Positions 7,616 to 11,038 of a DNA stretch of 11,038 nt are shown here, in pieces. Positions within the stretch are counted from its first letter, which is position 1, and each line of letters opens with the position of its first letter. This DNA is from JBFIHZ01 sp041601535 (GTDB lineage Bacteria > Pseudomonadota > Gammaproteobacteria > Xanthomonadales > SZUA-36), in contig JBFIHZ010000110.1 in the NCBI GenBank assembly GCA_041601535.1, positions 1-11,038 of the forward strand. Direction: 5' to 3'. Under the pieces are notes generated by a model. That model was not told the origin of the DNA and did no database searches. It saw only the letters and a program-made list of their open reading frames with translations. The position numbers were made by a program, and so were the translations under genes.

Positions 7616-7692
7616 CAGCCCCTTGTTCCTGAATGCCAAATTGCCGTGCCGGAAAGCTCATTCAGGACGACCCACCTGAGCGGGAGAGCAAA

Positions 7693-8982
7693 ATGAATAA
7701 ACTGTGGCTTTGTTACTGCGTGGTGCTTTACGCCACAAATGTGTTCGGCCAGGATTTTGATATTTTCGTCAGCGATGCCGGTAATTTCGACAGCCCGCCG
7801 TGGAAAATCCTGAAATACGACAGCAACGGGGAAAACCCGCAGGTATTTATTGACGAAAACCTGGCGTGGCCGCAAGACATCCTGTTTATCGACAGCAACA
7901 ACACGGTGCTGATTTCCAACCTCAACACCGGCCGCATCAATCGCTACAATGCGGCCACAGGCGCCTACATCGATAATTTCGCCCAGGGTATCGGCGGGCC
8001 CACCCGCATGAAAATAGGTGCCGATAACCTTTTATATGTGCTGCAGTGGACCGGTGGCGGCAAGGTCAAAAGATATCAGCTGGACGGTACCTTTGTGGAT
8101 GATTTTACCGACGTCGGTGTAGGCCAGAGTATCGGCCTGGATTGGGACAGCGCGGGCAACCTGTATGTGTCGTCATTCAACGGCAAACTGGTGCGCAAAT
8201 TCGATACTTCGGGCAATGACATGGGGGTGTTTATCGATTCCAACCTGTCAGGGCCGACCAATATCTGGTTCGACAGCAATGGTGACCTGCTGGTGTCGGA
8301 TTACAGCGGCACTGCCATTAAGCGGTTTGATTCCGATGGAAACTACCTGGGTGACTTTATCCAGGGCCTGTCACAGTCAGAAGGCATGGCCACGTTGCCC
8401 GATGGCAGCATTCTGATCGGTAATGGCTCAACCAGCTCGGTCAAAAAGTTCACCAGCGGCGGAACATTTATTGAAGATACGATTACCACCGGCTCGGGCG
8501 GTTTGCTGCGGCCCAACGCCGTGGTTATCCACGACAGCACTGCCTCTTCTGGTTTTCAGATCAATGCCGGACTGAATTATGCCTGGTTTAATCCGGCGGT
8601 GAGTGGCCAGGGTTTCTTCATCACGGTATTCCCCGACATCCAGCAGATTTTCCTGGCCTGGTTTACCTATGACCTTGAGCGGCCCGCCGGCAACGTGCAG
8701 GCCATGCTGGGTGAGCCGGGGCATCGCTGGCTGACGGCGTTTGGCGCATACGCCGATCACCAGGCCGTACTGGATATTGAAGTCACCCAGGGCGGCGTGT
8801 TTGATGCGGCCATGCCCATGCCGACTCAGGATCTGGACGGCACTATCACACTGGCGTTTACCGATTGTACGGCCGGCACGATCACCTACGACATCCCTTC
8901 GGTTGGCCAGCAGTCGGTGATTCCGATTCAACGCATCGCGCTGGACAATGTGCCGTACTGCCAATCATTGCTGGCTCAATAA
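7693..8982 (+). CDS. secreted NHL-type beta-propeller protein with uncharacterised C-terminal domain, 429 aa
   Basis: Exported two-domain protein. Residues 1-20 are a signal peptide (MNKLWLCYCVVLYATNVFGQ). Residues about 38-280 hold six propeller-blade repeats of about 40-47 residues. They follow the pattern I-x-R/K-Y/F-D-x-x-G-x-Y-x-x-x-F, then a P/G turn and a L-x-V-S-D/N strand (for example KRFDSDGNYLGDF and VKRYQLDGTFVDDF). This is the NHL/SMP-30-like style, usually binding or scaffolding. Residues 288-429 are a separate domain beginning FQINAGLNYAWFNPAVSGQG, with FLAWFTYD, HRWLTAFGAY and two cysteines (C392, C423) near the end that may form a disulfide. I chose the ATG at 7693 because GGGAG lies six to seven bases upstream and the signal peptide starts there. 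The longer frame from 7633 adds 20 polar residues. No enzymatic function is assigned. Confidence 0.87.
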   Translation: MNKLWLCYCVVLYATNVFGQDFDIFVSDAGNFDSPPWKILKYDSNGENPQVFIDENLAWPQDILFIDSNNTVLISNLNTGRINRYNAATGAYIDNFAQGIGGPTRMKIGADNLLYVLQWTGGGKVKRYQLDGTFVDDFTDVGVGQSIGLDWDSAGNLYVSSFNGKLVRKFDTSGNDMGVFIDSNLSGPTNIWFDSNGDLLVSDYSGTAIKRFDSDGNYLGDFIQGLSQSEGMATLPDGSILIGNGSTSSVKKFTSGGTFIEDTITTGSGGLLRPNAVVIHDSTASSGFQINAGLNYAWFNPAVSGQGFFITVFPDIQQIFLAWFTYDLERPAGNVQAMLGEPGHRWLTAFGAYADHQAVLDIEVTQGGVFDAAMPMPTQDLDGTITLAFTDCTAGTITYDIPSVGQQSVIPIQRIALDNVPYCQSLLAQ

Positions 8983-8997
8983 CGGGTCTTGCCAACG

Positions 8998-9020
8998 GCC
9001 GGTTAAGCAAAAGCGCCGGC
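8998..9020. terminator. weak hairpin between convergent genes
   Basis: GCCGG (8998-9002) and CCGGC (9016-9020) form a short stem with a 13-base loop, in the 84-base gap between the NHL stop and the Rieske stop. There is no T run on either strand. A termination role is guessed from position only. Confidence 0.28.
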
Positions 9021-9066
9021 AGAGGATGTAACAGGCAGGCTTAAGCTTCGGCCCGGGGTTTGGCTG

Positions 9067-10185
9067 TCAGGCCAGGCGTTCACGCACCCAGTCATCAAAC
9101 GCCAGTACATCGTATTCCTGGGGCATCAGCACGCCATGCTCATGCTTCTGGCAATGCAAACCCTTCTGATTGAGTTCGCACACGCGGGCATCTTCCAGTA
9201 CCACCTGGTTGCCGAATGCGACCAGCCGCTTGAGGTCAATATCGTGCTGTTGCAGGGTTTCCGGTAACAGCAGCCAGTCCACGGTCAGCCGGGTCTGTTC
9301 CGGCCCCAGCGGTAGCACCTGCACGCAGCGGACATAATCCACGTGGGCAACTATAAAAATGCCGGGCAGTATGGTGGCGAATGTCATGCCGATATCGCGC
9401 TCGGACCGGGTCAGGCCTTCGAATTCAGGCAGCGGTGTCTGGCCGTCGGCTGACCAGGTCACCGCGCCTTCAGCCAGGCGTGAAGTGATTGCCTGCTGCT
9501 TCAGCGGGTGGCCGTCCGGCAGGTCATGTGGGTCCAGCATTGACGTGCCGTACAGCGGCACCAGCCGGCACAGGTCGGTATGCACGCCGGGGCAGTGATA
9601 GCACTCACAGAAGTTTTCCCAGAACACTTTCCAGTTGCAGGCGATCTGGTGGGTTTCGCGGTGGGCCAGTGCCAGCCCGTCCATCGGCCAATTGGCCAGC
9701 CGCGGGGCTTCGTCACCGAGGCAGTCGGGTAACGGCCTGGCTTTGTCAGCCGCCAGGTTGATAAACACGAATCCGGCCCAGCTATCCACGGCAACCGCAT
9801 GCAGCGAATAATCCGCCGGATCAAAGTCAGCGGTCTCTGCCCGGCGGGGCGTGTGCTGTAAATCCCCTTCCAGCGAATAGGTCCAGGCATGGTAGGGGCA
9901 GACAATGCGTTGTTGTGTGAACCGGCCGCTCATGGTTTCGCACAGCAGCGACCCGCGGTGCCGGCAGCTGTTGTGGAAGGCTCGCAGTGCGCCTTCGGCG
10001 GTCCGCGTGATGACGATCTGCTGGTCCCCGAGGCTGACCACGCGGAACGAGCCCGCATCAGGCCATTCGCTGGTGCGGCCGATGCACAGCCATTCGCGCT
10101 GCCAGATGGCGCGCAGCTCCCGCTGGTAATGCGCCGGGTCGAAGTACTGCCACGAGGGCAGCGAATGCCGGGTGTGGGTCAGCAT
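9067..10185 (-). CDS. Rieske non-haem iron oxygenase, alpha (catalytic) subunit
   Basis: Cytosolic oxygenase that uses O2 and electrons from a reductase to hydroxylate or N-dealkylate a small substrate. The 372 residues are typical. The Rieske [2Fe-2S] ligands are C74 and H76 (CRHRG) and C96 and H99 (CPYHAW). The catalytic domain has NWKVFWENF, then E194, H197 and H202 in an E-x2-H-x4-H arrangement. D332 in LEDARVCELNQKG is the probable third iron ligand. Position 194, which passes electrons from the Rieske cluster, is Glu rather than the Asp of classical ring-hydroxylating dioxygenases. Glu is known there in the carnitine oxygenase CntA, so the substrate may be a quaternary or methylated amine (choline, betaine or carnitine type); this is inference. 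The start at 10185 gives the normal N-terminus (LPSWQYFDPAHY). The ribosome site is weak, and the gene starts 17 bases after the upstream serine hydrolase stop. No reductase or ferredoxin gene is in the window. Confidence 0.92.
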   Translation of the reverse strand: MLTHTRHSLPSWQYFDPAHYQRELRAIWQREWLCIGRTSEWPDAGSFRVVSLGDQQIVITRTAEGALRAFHNSCRHRGSLLCETMSGRFTQQRIVCPYHAWTYSLEGDLQHTPRRAETADFDPADYSLHAVAVDSWAGFVFINLAADKARPLPDCLGDEAPRLANWPMDGLALAHRETHQIACNWKVFWENFCECYHCPGVHTDLCRLVPLYGTSMLDPHDLPDGHPLKQQAITSRLAEGAVTWSADGQTPLPEFEGLTRSERDIGMTFATILPGIFIVAHVDYVRCVQVLPLGPEQTRLTVDWLLLPETLQQHDIDLKRLVAFGNQVVLEDARVCELNQKGLHCQKHEHGVLMPQEYDVLAFDDWVRERLA

Positions 10186-10202
10186 GCCGCGTTACCCGTT
10201 CT

Positions 10203-11038
10203 TCAGCGCCGGTTGAAAACCAGGTTACGCACCCGGCCGGACTGCAGCACGAAACCGCTGACCTGGCCATCGTCAGCACGTTGAAAAGTAAATGCACCGT
10301 AGTCGGGGTTTTCAAAGGTCTCGTCGAACATGGCGGTGAGTTCCTGCGGGCCTTCGTCGTCCAGTTCGAACCACAGCAAGCCATCTTTCTCAAACAGACG
10401 GTAGGCGGTATCCAGTTCACTGCTGTAAAAGTCACCGGTATAGGCGGAGAGTTCATCAGCCGTGACCTGGCGCCGCGTGAACGGGGTGAAAACCCCTCGC
10501 GGCTGGGCGTTGATGGTGCGGCGCATCTCAACCACGCGACCCTCCTCCACGCTGTAATCCACCAGTACCCTGGCCGGAACGCCCAGCATTCTGAATTGAT
10601 TGGGAGCCACCGGGCGCAGTTCATTGCGGCGGGTGGGTGAGTGCACGGCCCACAGTTTGCCGTCGATCAGCCGCACTTCGGCCGCGAATGCTTCATCGGG
10701 CTCCCAGAAATCGCCGGTGTACAGCTGCAGGGCTTGTTCATCCAGCGACAGTTTGGGCAGTGCGGCGGGCGTGTCCGTGGTGGCGGCATCCGGTGCGGTC
10801 AGCACGTCATCCAGGAATATGTCCGCCACTTTACGCGCCAGCATTTCAGGCGCTGCATCTGCGCGGTTGCACAGCACGGCCACCGAGAAGTGTTGCGTGG
10901 GAAATCTGAGCAGTTCGGCGCGGTAGCCGACAAAAGCCCCGCCGTGACTGACGGTTTGCTGGCCGCGGTATTCGCTCACGTCCAGGCCAAAGGCGTAAGC
11001 CGTTATGCTGCCATCCGCCAGTGTGCCCGGCGTGGTCA
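10203..11038 (-). CDS. serine hydrolase, beta-lactamase/penicillin-binding family, C-terminal part (N-terminus outside window)
   Basis: C-terminal 277 residues of a protein whose start lies to the right of the window. The first visible residues, TTPGTLADGSITAYAFGLD, followed by the HGG of SHGGAFVGYRAELLRFP, match the last part of the class C beta-lactamase/DD-peptidase/esterase domain. HGG is the equivalent of the KTG box. The SxxK nucleophile and the YxN motif must be upstream and cannot be checked. After the domain come two similar segments, each starting LYTGDF or AYTGDF (about bases 10707-10721 and 10428-10442), with a later LIDGKLWAV or EKDGLLWFEL strand. This is a lipocalin-like tandem extension often found on such secreted hydrolases. 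It is 17 bases upstream of the Rieske gene on the same strand, so probably one transcript. Substrate unknown. Confidence 0.82.
   Translation of the reverse strand, partial: TTPGTLADGSITAYAFGLDVSEYRGQQTVSHGGAFVGYRAELLRFPTQHFSVAVLCNRADAAPEMLARKVADIFLDDVLTAPDAATTDTPAALPKLSLDEQALQLYTGDFWEPDEAFAAEVRLIDGKLWAVHSPTRRNELRPVAPNQFRMLGVPARVLVDYSVEEGRVVEMRRTINAQPRGVFTPFTRRQVTADELSAYTGDFYSSELDTAYRLFEKDGLLWFELDDEGPQELTAMFDETFENPDYGAFTFQRADDGQVSGFVLQSGRVRNLVFNRR

Overview
The window looks like chromosomal sequence from a free-living Gram-negative bacterium, most likely a gammaproteobacterium near Xanthomonadales/Chromatiales (Wenzhouxiangella- or Lysobacter-like). I infer this from the GC-rich coding, the many exported proteins with Sec signal peptides, a CSLREA-type beta-helix protein ending in a FADGFE tail, and a beta-propeller protein with a C-terminal domain I associate with that group. 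This is recognition from memory, not a database result. There are no tRNA or rRNA genes, insertion sequences, integrases, phage genes or CRISPR arrays. No stretch above about 200 bases lacks a gene.

Layout. Bases 1-986 (minus) hold an M23 (LytM/LysM-associated type) zinc endopeptidase whose C-terminus runs off the left edge. It diverges from an ATP-grasp ligase of the DcsG-like family (1214-2080, plus, TTG start). A strong 11-bp hairpin at 2158-2184 separates that gene from a convergent one. That gene, 2223-5375 (minus), encodes a 1050-residue exported beta-propeller protein with eleven Asp-box (BNR/sortilin-like) motifs. Upstream on the same strand, 5557-6009 encodes a small exported NTF2/SnoaL-like protein.

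A divergent gap (6010-6164) then leads to two plus-strand genes for secreted repeat proteins. The first, 6165-7490, is a right-handed parallel beta-helix protein with an N-terminal CSLREA-like motif, a choice-of-anchor-Q-like region and the FADGFE tail. The second, 7693-8982, is an NHL-type propeller joined to a compact C-terminal domain. A terminator-like structure lies between them.

The right end is a minus-strand pair with a 17-base gap: a serine hydrolase (beta-lactamase/penicillin-binding fold; N-terminus outside the window), followed by a Rieske non-haem iron oxygenase alpha subunit (9067-10185). The oxygenase has glutamate at the bridging position, as in quaternary-amine oxygenases such as CntA.

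Function. I do not see one coherent pathway. The middle of the window is an accessory block of exported repeat proteins, probably acting in the periplasm or at the cell surface. The flanks hold a cell-wall peptidase, an orphan ligase and an oxygenase without a visible reductase. The most interesting items are the C-terminal domain of the NHL protein, the FADGFE tail, the Glu-bridged Rieske oxygenase paired with a serine hydrolase, and the orphan ATP-grasp enzyme. I found no convincing evidence of a wholly new multi-gene system.
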